Assembly: GCF_003945595.2 (NCBI RefSeq) | Contig: NW_024104667.1 | Location: 305,111 to 369,110 of the forward strand | Source: Pipra filicauda | Lineage: Eukaryota; Chordata; Aves; Passeriformes; Pipridae | Direction of reading: 5' to 3' | Length of the DNA: 64,000 nucleotides | Shown here: one piece after another, positions 38,431 to 52,300 of the stretch | Numbering within the stretch: the first letter of the stretch is position 1 | How the letters are laid out: each line of letters opens with the position of its first letter | Translations under genes and position numbers: made by a program | The notes under the pieces: generated by a model | What the model was told of the DNA's origin: nothing | Database searches by the model: none | What the model saw: the letters and a program-made list of their open reading frames with translations, nothing else

Positions 38431-41400
38431 ATGTACCCAAGAAAATAAGCTTACGATTTTCCAGTGAGATGCTTCAGAAGAAGATTTGTTCAGATAATCA
38501 GAGAGATTTGGACAGAATGCTCTCCAATTCAAATATACTCCATAGATGGCACTAGGATTATCTTCATGTCCTGTTCATCTTCTCTTTCATATACAATGTT
38601 TTCTTCTTCAACCCACGAACAAGAATGATACTATTCATTCCCCCTACCTTAATTACTGCAATTTTTTCTGCTTATGATCTCCTCAAGACCTACTTCTCTG
38701 GAGCACTTCAAGCAACTACTTTTTTCTAGGGAAGAAAATAAAAAAAAAAAAAATCAGACATGTAACCCTGTTCACATTCTAATCTCCTGATTCCTCCTTC
38801 ATTTAAAAATCCAGTTTCAAACTGTCTCTATCCTTCTCTCTTCCTCTCTAAACCATCTGTTCATATATTGTCTACCAGAAATGTAGTGCAGCAAACTTTA
38901 TTTCAGCTGGTGCTGTGTGAAATGCACATTCTGGTCCTTGAGCCCTGTTATAGGAAAGAGGGCTCCTATTCATTCTTGCTTACTTCCTTAATCTCACTTT
39001 TGGGGTATTTTAAATGTATTATTTATTAAATATAGGTTGCAGATCACATTAAAATGTTCTGCAAAATTAAGTTCTATTTTATTTCTTGTTATTTTGCAAC
39101 CTGTAATATCTACCAAGAGAAATATCTGTGAAGATAATTAAAATATATTAAATGCAGAGTAAAAGTGAATATTCCAATATTCCTGACCCAGTATAGCTCA
39201 GTATCTCAGGTTTTGTAAAGCACTAGTTTAAACCTTGGGTTAAGTGCTAGCTGAACTATTATGCCTATGTGTAAAAAAAAATGGATTGAGCCAAGAAATT
39301 TTGGACAATTGCCAGGATAAGATTTGCAATTTTGCAAGTCAACTAATACAACAACAAAATCATATTTTGGAGTAGGTAGATGCAGAAAGACCAGTTACTG
39401 TCTGATACCACAAACTTATCAGAGCAGCTCAAGAAAAAGCAGGCTGGTCTTCTCCCATCTGACAATATTATCATAGCAGTTTCAACAGGTAAATGTAATT
39501 TCAGCTTTGTGCTACTGCACAAAAACATTGATTATCTGTGAGTTACCCCTTAATAATATACTATGATGCTTTTCTTAGACTTACGCCTCCTAAGCTCACA
39601 GGCAACTGAAGACCTGCTTAGTTTTAGGAATACCTTCCAGGGCTGATGGCTGCGCTGTGCTAGCACAAGGTCTGCTAAGAATTGCAGTTTTCTGACTGAG
39701 GGAAGAAATAGAAAAGGGAGGATTGCTGTAGTTGTTTTCATCTGGTTGGGCTGAGACCTTGCTTCTTGCTCAGTCCAGCCCCACTAGCTGTGAAATAAGG
39801 GGACCCTAAAGGAGCCATGGACATTACCATTCTTTACTTGTTCTCTCAGATCTCTGAGGGAGATGTCTCCTACTGCTTGAGGCGATGTCATGGATTTAGA
39901 GGTCAGTCTTGTCCATTAAGGCATCCTGCAATCTCTCCACTATCCTCCAAGAGAGCCAGGAGGCAGCTCTCAACAGCTTCTAACCAGGCAACAAGGGCCT
40001 GGGAAGGGCTGGCCTCAGGTTTGCTGATATAGACACCAAATGGTCTTCCCTGGTGGCAGTTAGTTCAGATTATTGGCAGGGTTTGAAGCTGTGTATTCAT
40101 AACAAAACCTCAGGGAAAAGACAATGAAAATTTTGGGTTTTGGCATCTCCATGAGGGAATCCTTACTTTAGCTCGATAAGTAGCTACTAGAGCAATGGAG
40201 GAAATGAGATGTGAATCACTTTTAGCAAAGGGGAAAACATATCTGTCCCTAAGTGCTTACATCTAGATTCTGTGCCAGGAGCAGAAAAGCACACAAATGA
40301 AAATGAATGTTTTATAATAAAAAAGGCAAATAGGGAATGTTCCCTAAAACTAAGAAAAACAGAATAAAATAGCTCAGCACACTAAAAAATTGCTGGAGAC
40401 AAAACCAAATGCATCCTATTGCATTTTTCCAGAGCTAGAAAGAGAGTTACTAGTTCATAAATTCCATCAGGAGCTTGGGGATTTTTGATGTAATGAGTTT
40501 TACAGTTTCAGAGGAGACTGCTTTGCTAATAATTATGTAACAGTAATTAAATCTGAAAAAGGTTGTACTCTAACTATGTTGATTTATTGCAGCTCCAACA
40601 AAGTACTCCTAGAGTGTGCTTTGGAGCGTGCACCTCCTCCCTCCAGTTTTCTTTAAATTCTCACAGAGCACTGGGTCACAGATGGTCTGAGATGCGATAT
40701 TTTCCCTATTAAATTCCTAATAATCTTTTTCTGAGGCTGACTCATGGAAGCCTGGGGATTTCTCATTTTAATTAGAAGGTTTAAGGAGCTAACTCTGTTT
40801 GAAATTTCCTCTTAGGAGACATGGGTGCAAGTGATCCCATTCAAAAGAATGACACAATATCAAGACCAACAGCTCATTTCCATATTAGATTACAGCTAGT
40901 TTGGCATAACTCCTGATCTGGATGCTGATGATGTGCCCCCTGAGCATGAGGCACAAACTTTTACCATTTGAAACCAGGATTGTTTTAAGATTATGTCTGA
41001 AGACATTTTAGGCTCTAGCTGGATGTTTCCTACCCTACCACAGTGCTCCATCACTCTGTGTAGAAACCATTTAGAAATGTGAATTATTTATTAGTCTGAT
41101 TGAAGTAATTATTCTATATAATTGGAAAAGCAGCACTGGTAAGGATGCTCATATAAAGAGATATACCATATTGTCCAAAGGGCGGATCCTCACAGTATTT
41201 AAGACACTAGTGTTTCGTATTAATTTTATCTAAAAATATTATAAACTATAAAAACAGAGTATTCACCCAGCAAAATGTTTTATTATGACTTTAGAATTCA
41301 CAGTGTGTGAAGAGCAACGTCCCACCTCTGCCATCCAAAGAAGGTTATTCTTAGGCCCTCATAGCTGAGTTTGATCATTTCATAGAATGCCTGTTGTTTA

Positions 41401-41868
41401 AGAGTTAGTCTGCTGTACACATGTCCCTTGATAGTCTACTGTGAAAAAAACCCTACTTCTAAGAAGGCAGCTGTTGAAGTTACATCAGCCTACACTCTAT
41501 AGCGAATTCCTGTGCTTTAGGAAAATAAAGAGCATCTCTTATTCTTCCAGTGTGGTATGCAGTTGTCAAGGAGTCAGATGAGACATTATTTGCCTTTTAT
41601 AGTACTGGGTGGCTTCCCAGTTTTAGACAGAGAGAAGTGGTTTTGTATTTTGGGAAAATAAAAATTTCACCCACTCTCAACTGCACTACTTAAACAGGCT
41701 AAAAATAAAATTTCATTGGAAGTAGTACCGCAGCATATAGACTTGGTTGTGAATAGAAGAAATTACCTTTTCTACATTAAATCCTGCCAGTTGTGCCATC
41801 TCCATGAATGGGTTTTATAAGCCTGAAGTTTCAACTTTGTTACGCATTTTAAATACACTCCGTGTGTA

Positions 41869-41922
41869 ATTGTTCAAAAGCTTAATTTGTCATAAATTGT
41901 TTAAAAGGTTTAATTTCTATAA
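41869..41922 (+). repeat. 27-bp imperfect tandem repeat in AT-rich DNA
   Basis: Two adjacent 27-base units (41869-41895 and 41896-41922) both start ATTGTT, share AAAAG and end ATAA. At least 20 of 27 positions match without gaps, and more if a one-base shift is allowed in the TTAATTT core. Flanks 41812-42000 are rich in TTTATG, TCATAAA and TAATTT words. It may be a duplicated regulatory module. Confidence 0.5.
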
Positions 41923-43323
41923 ATAATCCATTCATTTTTATGTGCAATTTTTATGACCTTGTTGCTAAAATGCTCTAAAGATTCGGTATTTAATTTAATG
42001 GTAGGTATTTCTTTTATGAGTCACAGAATAAAAAAAACAAAGACACAGAGTAGTGCTTTATACTGTTTCTCAAGGATCAAATCAATCCTTACTGTCATAT
42101 CGCAGTGTGCAAATGCCTCACAAATGGTGTTACTGCCATTAAAGTGCCACACTACTTGTGAAGGAGGAAGAAGCCATACTAGTAATACTAACAAGAAAAG
42201 CCAATGCTTGCCAGGGATATAGCAAGAAAGAAGAATTTGGCCTTGCCCTAGATTGTACACAATAGTTTGTGTATGAAATACCAATATATGAAATGCAAAA
42301 CCAGCTATTCTTCTGAATATGCATGAGCACAGCTGATGCTGTCAGAATTGGCTGGATTTGGCCACTTGCTTCATGATACCTCTTGTGAAGCCCAGGAAAA
42401 AGGTGCCTGGCGGTAGATGCCTTGCCAAGGCACTCCCATGGAAGCAGCTTGGCCTCTGTGGTCTATGGTTATAATACCATTTCTTGTCATCAAAACAAAT
42501 GTACATCCCATGCTATCATTGTTTGGAAAATCCAGTTGCGTTAATTTCTCCCAAAACTGATGTAGGGAACAAAGTACTGCCTTTTAGGTCCCATTCACAA
42601 AACAGTTGAGATGCAAAATGAACTCCTCAGCAGAGAACCAGCAGAAAACACAAACAACAGCAGCTTTTTTTGAAAACAATTGGATTTCCAGCTCTTTTGT
42701 CCCCCTTGAAAGTCCAAACAATGAAAACACAAGGAAAGGTAGATTCAAAACACTCTGTAAAGCAAAGAGTTAAAGTGGCAGATGAAATTAGGTTCTGTAA
42801 TGAGTTATAGGGAAAATGTCTCTGAGTTCTGATTAATGACAAGGGACACCTAGAGCTGCTGCGCCTATCTCAGCAGTACATGACTGGTACATCAGGGTAA
42901 TGTCTAATAACTAATCTTTGACACGAGAATTAAGTCATTTTGCAAGAAAGCAGGTCATTAGAAGCTAAATTGAAATATAAGTAATACTATCTCTATGGAG
43001 GATTGTAAATTAATTGGGTTTTAACAATAACATTTGTGTATTTTATTAAAGCAGTGTAAGAATTCAGCAAAGAAAAGAATGTAGCAGATAAACAGGGCAG
43101 GTGTTGATGATGCAAATGAAATAGATGACAGATGGTTAGTAGCACGATCACTCACTGTGTGTGTATAATGGATAGAGGTAATCAAATTCCTTTGTGAATT
43201 GGTGACTTTCTTTACATCAAGAACTTTAACTGTGCCATGCTTATACAGCTTCTCCTTAAAAATTACCTCCACTCCTTGTCATTATCCTGAGGTGCAGGAC
43301 ACTTGTATTTGCATACTGTCACC

Positions 43324-43339
43324 AAAAAAAAAAAAAAAA
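43324..43339. repeat. A16 homopolymer
   Basis: Sixteen consecutive A, read directly. Confidence 0.9.
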
Positions 43340-43781
43340 GCTAGGCATGCAAATAAAACCCCACCTGGGCAACCAGCTCTGTTATCAAAATTGTTGTGGG
43401 ATTCTGAAGAAGTCCCTGCCATCAAAGAGCAGCTCATCCCCTAGAGCAGTCCAGATGACCCCTGGTGTAAAGCTTTTTCTCCATCCCTGTGGATGAACTG
43501 CTGGGCTGAATATGACCCTAAGATGTGGCTGCTGCCCCCCAAATGCCAGTTCATGGTCCTGTATTGGGGGGAAGGGACAAATTAATGCTGTAGCAGAATA
43601 ACATGACTGTTTCTTGCTGAAGGGAGCTTGTTAAGCTCAGCTCATTCCATAACAGATAAACTGATTTTTGAGGGAGATTTATTTCGTGGCTCTACACAGC
43701 TATGTTTGGTGATTTGACATAGACTGCAAGAGAAAATCATCAGGCTCTAGATGCAGAGATATCACATAACTATATATCCAT

Positions 43782-43794
43782 CACACACACACAC
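43782..43794. repeat. (CA)n microsatellite
   Basis: Six CA units followed by imperfect CA/AAAC sequence. Confidence 0.85.
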
Positions 43795-43865
43795 AAACAC
43801 ACTCAGAGAAAAAGCAAAGAATGCTTGAGCCAGCACTTACTTTACAGAAAGCTGCCTCTGTTCTG

Positions 43866-43882
43866 AAACAAACAAACAAACA
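43866..43882. repeat. (AAAC)n microsatellite
   Basis: Four AAAC units in tandem. Confidence 0.85.
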
Positions 43883-46800
43883 AGAGCAAACATAATTGAT
43901 CAAGGACTTCAGACATCATATCAGGAGCCATTCTATTAGCAGAGCAATTTCCAGGATAGGTACAAAATTGTCTGCTGATGGAGTAGATGGGAAATGTTAT
44001 CTACACACAACACTTTCTTAGTACTCTGCATTTCATCGAAACAAAGCCATGCCTTTTCCACGAAAGTACTCTGCACACATCAGTGTTAGGAGAATGCCTG
44101 CAAGATATTTCTATGATTGCTGGTGAGGCCAGGTTGACATTGCTTCAGTCCTTGCTCTTAATTACAAGCATAGCATCGCTGCACCAAGGCAGCGTCTAGC
44201 TCTTTAGAGGAGTGGTGTTGTCAGGGTGTCATTAGGGAAGTACAAAAAGGCAATGGTCTTTATGGCCTAGCAATGTATTCCTACAAGGATATGTTCTGCT
44301 GAAGCACCTGCTTTGCACACCCCTTCCTCATCCTCAAGGAACAGAAGTAATGCCTGCAGGGGTAAGAAGGGTGGCAGAATCCTCTGCAGCATCCGTCCAG
44401 CACAGCTAAACTCTATTAAACTGCCAAAACCTCTCCTAAACTCTAAAACTGTTCAGCAAAATGCTTTGTTTTCTCTAAGGCTAGAGTAGTTTCAGGGTCA
44501 TGATGTCAGCTGCTTGTACCCTCCTCTGTCATCAGAAGTTGGAGCCTGGATAAATGCAGATCACTCACCATGCTTATGGAGATAAACATGGTGCACAGTA
44601 AATACTGTGCTTGAAGCTAAATGTCAAGAATTCTAGCAAGCTTCTGTAGTGAGACTACAGATACACACAGATGCTAAAGAAAGTTTACTACAATTTATAT
44701 TATGGAATCAAAAACTGCTGTGTTGGATGACAGAGCATACTACTTAATATCTTTTGTAATACATCAAGACCAGAGTCTTTGGCATTGTTTTGGAGCAGAA
44801 TGCTTTCTCCCAGAAAAACTACATCTATTCCCTATTGAAAACAAATTGTAGCAGGTTGCTGTATCATTAGAACAGGGAAGATGCATGCACAGTCCAGAGA
44901 TTACTGTATGAAATACTGTATGAAAAGACTGGAACTACATTCAAGACCATTTATGTTCTAGTTTATTCATGCTGTATTTCTCTTTTAGGAGATTCTTTAA
45001 TATTATAAAACTATTGTTTAGTTTAATCATATCTATACTTACAACTGACACCTGAAAACAATTTTAAACAGTTATTAGGGAATTTTATTATTTTTCCCAT
45101 GGGAAAACAGCATATTATTTATTTTAGGGACAAAAACAGGCAAAACACAGAATTTTTAAGTTGTTAAAGAAACTATGCATAAACACGTCAGTATCGTATG
45201 TATTTGGAATAAAGAGAATTAATGTTACTGAATAATAATAATAAAAAAGCCTTTTAGAAAACAGTTTTTCACTGCCTTTAAATTGTATCTGCTTAGGCAT
45301 CAAATCTTTGTTGTTGCTATTGTTGTTTCTGTTCCTTGCCTACCCTGCAGAGATAAAATGCAAAGAATGAGCTTGGTTATTTCCTTTTAGAAGCAATGTT
45401 GACAATGAATTGCAAAATACATGGGTAGTGCTTTAATGCTAACTTTGTGTTACATCTAACCTTGAACGAAAAGCTGTGGTAGGGGAAAATATGGACTGTT
45501 GCATTTTCACCACTGCTGGTGGTTAACAACTAGAGAAGAAGGCATTTAGACTACTAGGTGGCAGGCTGAGCTTATAAGAGTATTTCTTATAAAAAAGGAT
45601 TTTAGCATAATGTACACGATACAGAAACTAGCAAGAAACAAAACTGCATGCAGAAAACATGCACACACTATTCTCATGATCAAGTTACTGAACCAAAGGA
45701 TATTTTAAAATGAATGAGATCCCATATAGAGGTATTTAACTGTCTTGCACTTGACTTGTTGCTCACAGGCAAATACAATAAAAGGTACTAGAACAGATAG
45801 AAACCGTGTAACCAGGGCTTTCCATATGGTTGTTAAAAAAACAAACAAAAGTTTTAAAATCAGATCCCGATGACAAGACTGGGTCCAGTGTACACTCCAA
45901 GCCAGAACCCCAGTTCAACCCAATCAAGCATTTTACTACTGCATATGTTAAAAATAGCATTTTGTTAACTCTGTTTTGACAAATGGTTGTGTGGTCATTT
46001 TATACAGATGAGAGATCTCAGAATCAGTTCCCACCATGATAAGAGTCCTCTCCTGTGGGGACTGGAACTACTGTGTCTTCATGTTGGTCAGAAGCTCCTT
46101 CAGGAGGCCACACAGTTAGTTCTGTGTCATGTGGAGTTCACATTTCTGCCCTGGCACCTAAACTCCCTGAAATTTGTGTAAAATTACCTGCTTAACAGGA
46201 ATGAGAAATTGAATGTTCATTCATCTTAGCTGTTCCCTGCCTCCCACCCCAGGCCATTTTGACAAAGAGTTACGAATTCCCCAAAGCTGTCAACATACTT
46301 CAGGAGACTTCATTCACACATTCCATACGTATATTAGCAACTATAGTACAGTTTCTCAACTCTATTCCCATACTTCTTTGAGATCACCACAGAAAACTTG
46401 CATTGACCAATATTACCTCTCACTCACCATTCTAGGGCAAGTGTTAGGCAAAGGAGGAAATATATTCTATATAGTTAAACTAAATTAAGACAGGTTTCAG
46501 GGGAGTAACCCCTTTCTATCCCTGCATGTGTTGTGATAAGTGGGTCTTAGGAAAAACAGCAGAAGTGCCAGATTAAATTTACCTTTTTCAAATGCAAATC
46601 TCTTCTGGAATTACTGGTATTGGAAAGCTGAAATACAGAAGAAAGTTATCAAGAAAGAGGAAAACCCTTACAACATTTTGTTTCTTAACTTTTCAAAATT
46701 CCTGCTAACAAGGAGAATCTAGAGAAATAATCCGATCATCAGAGGTTTATTTATCAAAAACCTTACTGTGTGGGGAGCTGGGAAAAAGAAGAAACACAGA

Positions 46801-48645
46801 AGATACCTTTAAATTCATCTATTTGAGGAATCCAGAATATCAAAAGAATCCTGTTTTCTTTTATAAATCACATGGGCCTTTTTTTGAGCAATTTTTGAAG
46901 ACCCAAAAGCTCACTGAGTTAAAATAATGGTCTGCATTCAGAGAGTTGAATACATTCCTATTCCATTAACAAACCACAGATTAACCTGCATTTACACTAT
47001 GCAGGAGTTGCAAGAATGACCAACTTGCAACACTTCTGTAGTGTGTTCTCTCTTTAATGAAAACTAAGCATCTATGAGATGAAAAAGCACTAAATAATCA
47101 CTTTTTCACCTTGACCCTTGCCACGCCTATGGGACTTGTTCTTGCACTGACGTATTACCATCATATCGGTCTCATTAGTGGTAGGCGGAAGCTAGGGAGG
47201 TTTTTGAGGTAGAAAAAGTAAAAAACCACTTGCATCACTTGTCTGTGAACTTCAGATGGAGCAGAGTGAAGGCATCTGCCTATAAGCTGGGAGACTGACA
47301 GTCACAGAGCAAGGGTTGGACAATGGGAGAAAAAATGTGACACAGATCTGTAACCTGATACAGGCCAATGGAGGAAATTGGACAGAAAGAGCCTTTAAAG
47401 CAAGCTCTTGGAATCTCCTAGAACAAATATCAGATTTTTTGTAACAATTTTAAAATTTCTCAGTAGGATTTACTTTTTAAAGCTGTTACTGACAAGTAAA
47501 TGGCTTTTTAGATTTTTTTAACTCATAAAGCATAATTTCTGTTATATTAACCTAATTTTATGGCTGATATATTATATATGTGTTTGACAATTAACTTTCC
47601 ATCTTTGTCTTTAACTGAAATTTTGGAATAGGAATCCAAAAGCAAAAAGCTATTTTGTAAGGATTAAGCATTGCTTCTTTTGCTACTCAAGAGCTGCCTT
47701 AAAACTGCTGAGGGATTTCAGATAGAAAGTAGCATTTGCTGTAGTCCATAAAGCCTCTCAGGATTTCACCGGGCAAGGACAGAAAGAAATGGCTTCAATG
47801 GCTTTAGGGGAAGCAAATCACCAAAAAAAAAGGAAGTAGTTCAGTAAAGACTCCTTCCTTCCCATGGAAAAGTGAAGAAAAAAAAAAAAACACTCTCTTA
47901 GGACATGAGAGAGGCTTTAATGAGAAAACAAAAGTTAAAGGTATGGAAAAATGGACACAAAAGGTTTGTCGTGAGACAGACCTAAACCATTTCCAGAAAA
48001 AAACCCTGCCAAGGTATTCAGCTGAAAGATTGTATCTTCCTCTCAGCAATGATGAGGCAGAAAAGGTGAAGTCAACACTGCACAAGTGTTGAATAGAAAG
48101 AGTTAATTTGTTTCTGAGAAAATCTGTAACCTATAATTAGCAGTAGATAGCAGAATCCACTGAAAAGACATGCATATGTGATCCATGACATCCATAATGC
48201 AGTCACTCAAATATCTCCTGAAAGTATTTTGAGTTGCTTTCACAAGAGTTTGACTGTTGTGGAGGGGGCAGCTGAAAGGAGTTTCATCATAGCTATTGCC
48301 ATAGGGAACTGCATGGGAGGTGGGATGGAGAAGGTGCTGTGGGAAAGACCCAGAGAGCAGCTGGGCAAGAGACACATGATAAAATCAAGCAGAAAAGAAA
48401 TCATCTGCACTGAAGCACAATGATACACATTTCAGACCTCTGCTCTTATTGATAATGAGTATGGAGAACTTGCATGATACTTATGCTGTTCAGAAATTAC
48501 TCAAAGCTAAGCAGCTCCTTACCGTATCAGAGTGGCAGCCAGCCAGCACAGGGAAATGTGAGCCTCCGTGTAACATAGTCACTGCATCCAACACTGTCAT
48601 GGCAGAGACTCACAAGTCACAGTTCCCCACCGTGGTCTTGTTGTC

Positions 48646-49316
48646 TGTCCTAGTTAGAACAGCTGGGACCAATTCATCACTGGATGGGTGTAACCCAAAA
48701 ATGTGTATTCTATAGCCTTCCATGCCATTTCCCAGAAACTGTTATCAATAGAGCATTTACACCCTCTGCCCAGAGCAGCCTGACTCCTCAGGCTATAAAC
48801 TAGGTGTTAAGAGGCCTGCCAGATAGGAAGATATTCCTGTCCTCACACCCTTTTAGGGAATTCCCCGCTCTGAGGGAAGGACTGAGCATTCCTGCCTGAA
48901 CTGGAGAATATATAAACTTGGAGTTTTGGAACCTTTTTACCACTCGTGGGATCCAGAGGAAGACTGCAGCTCACCACTCTCAACCAGACTGCAGCTCACC
49001 GCTCTCAACCAGACTGAGACCACCACCCTCAACTAGACTGCAATCACCATTTTTGACCAGACTGCAACAGCTCTCCCACCAGCAGGTTTTTCCCCTCTCC
49101 CTTTACTTTGGACTGGGGGAGGGGGGACCCAAGGAACACCACTTTGTTCATGCCCCAGGGTGCTGGGTTATACATTTGGGTTTTGTGGGTTAAGATCAAT
49201 TGCTTGTCTGTATAATTGTACTTATTGTATTATTTTATTAAATTGTTATTCTGACTTATAATCCCTCTTTTGAGTTGAGTTCATTTCCCCTGCTGGTTAA
49301 CTTTTAAACCAGCACA
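48646..49316 (+). mobile_element. Solo LTR of an ERVL-like (class III) endogenous retrovirus
   Basis: A 671-bp element beginning TGTCCTAGTT and ending TTTTAAACCAGCACA, so the termini are TGT...ACA. It is flanked by a perfect 5-bp target duplication TTGTC (48641-48645 and 49317-49321). On the plus strand it has a TATA box TATATAAA at 48909-48916 and a poly(A) signal ATTAAA at 49237-49242. Between them the U3/R part carries a GACTGCA-type tandem repeat. Five-base duplications are typical of ERVL-class integration in birds. No gag-pol remains, so it is a solo LTR. The perfect duplication suggests a moderately recent insertion. The LTR could supply a promoter, but it lies 22 kb beyond NEUROD6. 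Confidence 0.92.
48962..49068 (+). repeat. 24-25 bp tandem repeat inside the LTR
   Basis: Four units start at 48962, 48987, 49012 and 49036, each opening GACTG and ending CAACCA, CAACTA or GACCA. A partial fifth unit, GACTGCAAC, closes the array at 49068. The first two units differ at a single base; the last two are more diverged. The array sits about 50 bases after the TATA box, so it would be near the start of the LTR transcript. Confidence 0.9.
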
Positions 49317-52300
49317 TTGTCAAACTTAAAAATAACACCGACTGATCAATATGGACACAATGCACATCAGCAGTTGCTCAACAACCCAATGACTCAAACA
49401 GAAGCATGCAGTTGCAGTGGCACTAGACCTCCATATCCACATTGTGACTTTCAGGAGCCAGCAACAAGAGGTACTTAATCTACCTCCCTGCCCAGAGGCT
49501 CAGCTCTCACAGACATCTCTGCTTCGGTTTAGTTTCAGGGTTTCTTGCTATAAACAACTGATATAGCACCCTCATTACTCTGTCATTTTGACATGTTTTT
49601 CCACAGGAGACGCATAGTTGGTGAGAAAGGAAGCTTCATGTAGCTGAAGGGCTACCTCATATGCTAATACCCATCGTGCAGCTACAGCCTCCTGTAGAGC
49701 CTCCTGGCGCCAAATCATACCTAGTATCCCTTTTTCCGATCTTTATTATTTCTGACACTGACATCAGCATCTAACAGTGCAGCCATTGTGCTCTGCAGCT
49801 ATCAGTTGAACAAAATGTCAGCATGCCTCATTGGTGCTGCGCTGTAACTTAACAGCAGTATATATAAATTAGGTCTGCCTCCACTGTCTTGTTTTTAAGA
49901 GGTGTGATATTATTTTAATGCTACATTCTAGTAACCTCATCGCTAGTGGTTAAGGGAGAGTAAAAAAAGTAAAAATCTTTACTTGATATGAAGAAATAGG
50001 TCATGCTTTTGATAGTTCGTTTCTGGAAGTCACCATGACAGATATAAAATATATAAGGAATAAATTCAATAGGAACAAATATCTATGAGATCTTTTAGTA
50101 AAATGAACTTGGGAAAGAAAGAACATCAGATTAGGAGAAACACACAGTTTCCCCCTTCTAACTTAGATAACTATACAACTGTTTTGTTTCATGCAGATGT
50201 GCACCTTTGCTTTTTTTTTCTCTCATCACTAGGTTCAGCAACTTTCTTGAAAGAGGCAATATTTATGGCCTTATCAACAACTTCTAACATTTACTTTTTT
50301 GTAAGGTCTAATTTCTAAGTGACCTTCATTATACCACTTCATAAAGGTAAGAGTCAACTTCCTGGTACCTTTACACAAAGCTCCTTCTGGTACTAGAACA
50401 TTTTTGAAAATAGTAAGAGGAACAGGGGATATGCTATTATGCCCAGAATGTTTTAATAGCATTACTTGGTTTTGCTGGGTCTCCTCCCAGTGTTGGTCAA
50501 CTACAACCTACATAGGAACCAAGACCAGAGTTTACAGAAAGGTTTTTAAATAGTTTCTCTCAGGACTCTGCATCATCACATTGTTTTCAAATGCTGAATA
50601 TGATATATAGTGGCTGTGGATGTATCTCCCAGATTTGAATCTTATTTACAATTATAGTGGGGGATGGGGGGGAGAAAAAGTCTTGTACAGGAGACAGGAA
50701 GAAAAGAGGAGTAAGAAAATGCCATGACAGGGACAGGTGATTTTTCAGAGTCAGTTTCAGTAAAAGCTCATCCCTTATAAAGGACAAGGTGAATTTTTTT
50801 GCACCTTGTTACCTCTTGGAGATCACCATTTACTGACAGCGACTCCAGTGTTCACATTCACCAAATAATACCTAAGCCTCTTCTGCTTCAGCATGCTAGT
50901 AATCCACCTTGCCAGCCCTGACAACAAGCTACAAATCTCCCATTCAGTACTGTAAGAGAGCTGTAAAAATAGTCTGATAAGAGACAGGGAGCAATTCAGT
51001 CTCAGGAAATACTTTGATAAAAAGGATAAACTTGTTCTGTTAGCTGCTTCATTGACTGAAGCACTTGATTTACAATTACTCACCACACCTGGTTTAAATA
51101 CCTTTCTCAAAGTTGTTGGATCAAATGGCTAAGGAAGACTCTTAATTCATCCACCGTGTAGTATGTATTTTAAGTCCCTTTATTTGTAAATATTTACATA
51201 ATTGTTCATGTAAATTGGGAAAATATTAACAAATGTAGCCTTTTAGGACTACTCTCCAGACAGAAGACAGCATTTTTAAATCAAAAAAAACCCATAAAGC
51301 TAAAATAACTTGTTCCTAAGGACTAAGAAAACCCCTAATGTCTTTGGAAATGGCACTCTGTCTCTCTTTCAGCTTGTTACCAAAGCAGAGCAGATTTTGA
51401 ATTATTATCCCCAATGAGTGAATTGCCTACTGAGGTTTATAACACTAAAACACATTTCATTTATAAAGGAAATGTTTTCTTCAGCTTGCTGTCTCAAAGC
51501 AATTCCCATGCTCTGTTGTCTTATGAAATACTAAGATTTAACATGTTGGTGATGCTTTATACATACTGATACTCCCATTTACTAAATACACGTATTGTCA
51601 ATTGTGTTTCCCTTTAACCATATTACATCGAATTAATTGGTACTGTTGCTAAGATTATCGGTACTAATAACAGCAACTAAAGCACTGACAATACAGCAAA
51701 TATTTTCTCAGCTGAAGGTCACACCCTCCATTGACCTGCTTCTTCCTTCATGTCTCTGAATTTAGGGCAGCATAAATGGAAAAGTATAAGACAAGACTAT
51801 ATTTGCAGGTAATTTTGCACTATGCCACTTAAAGTTCTGTCCTTCTTTAATCACAGGAAGCTTCATGCACTAAGGATTTATGTACAGTTCTATTGCAAGC
51901 AAGGGTCTACTCCAGTTTGACCCAAATCCCATTGTAGTCAGAGCAGGTCCACCCTGACAATGTGTATGTACCAAACCCTCTCTGTCCATAGAACGCATAC
52001 AGTTATTAACCAGCAGCAGTATCAGCTAAAGGTGTTTGAGTAGAAGAACCCTAAGATTTCATAGGTAATAAAAAAAATTAAATCAGAGAAATAAGTTTTC
52101 CCACCATACTTTGTAAGATGCTTAAAGAAAACTACAGAGATGAATCATTCTTTATTAAATATTAAGTGGCTCTGAAAGAGCAGTTTCTAAGGGGGTCCAT
52201 TTAATTTCTAAACAGTCCCACTACGTTTCATCTCTTTTGAATTCCATGGGGAAAGAGAGATAGAAATTACATTTAATAAAAATAAAAATCTGACAACAGG

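Larger units (their letters stand above)
27571..48640. other. Gene desert downstream of NEUROD6
   Basis: About 21 kb without a supportable gene. Open frames are at most 118 codons, scattered over all six frames and without domains. It contains faint ancient LINE/SINE relics (30055-30130, 38290-38430), short homopolymers and microsatellites, a DR5 half-site pair (28168) and AT-rich motif islands (34430, 41869) listed separately. No structural RNA gene was recognised. Confidence 0.6.
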
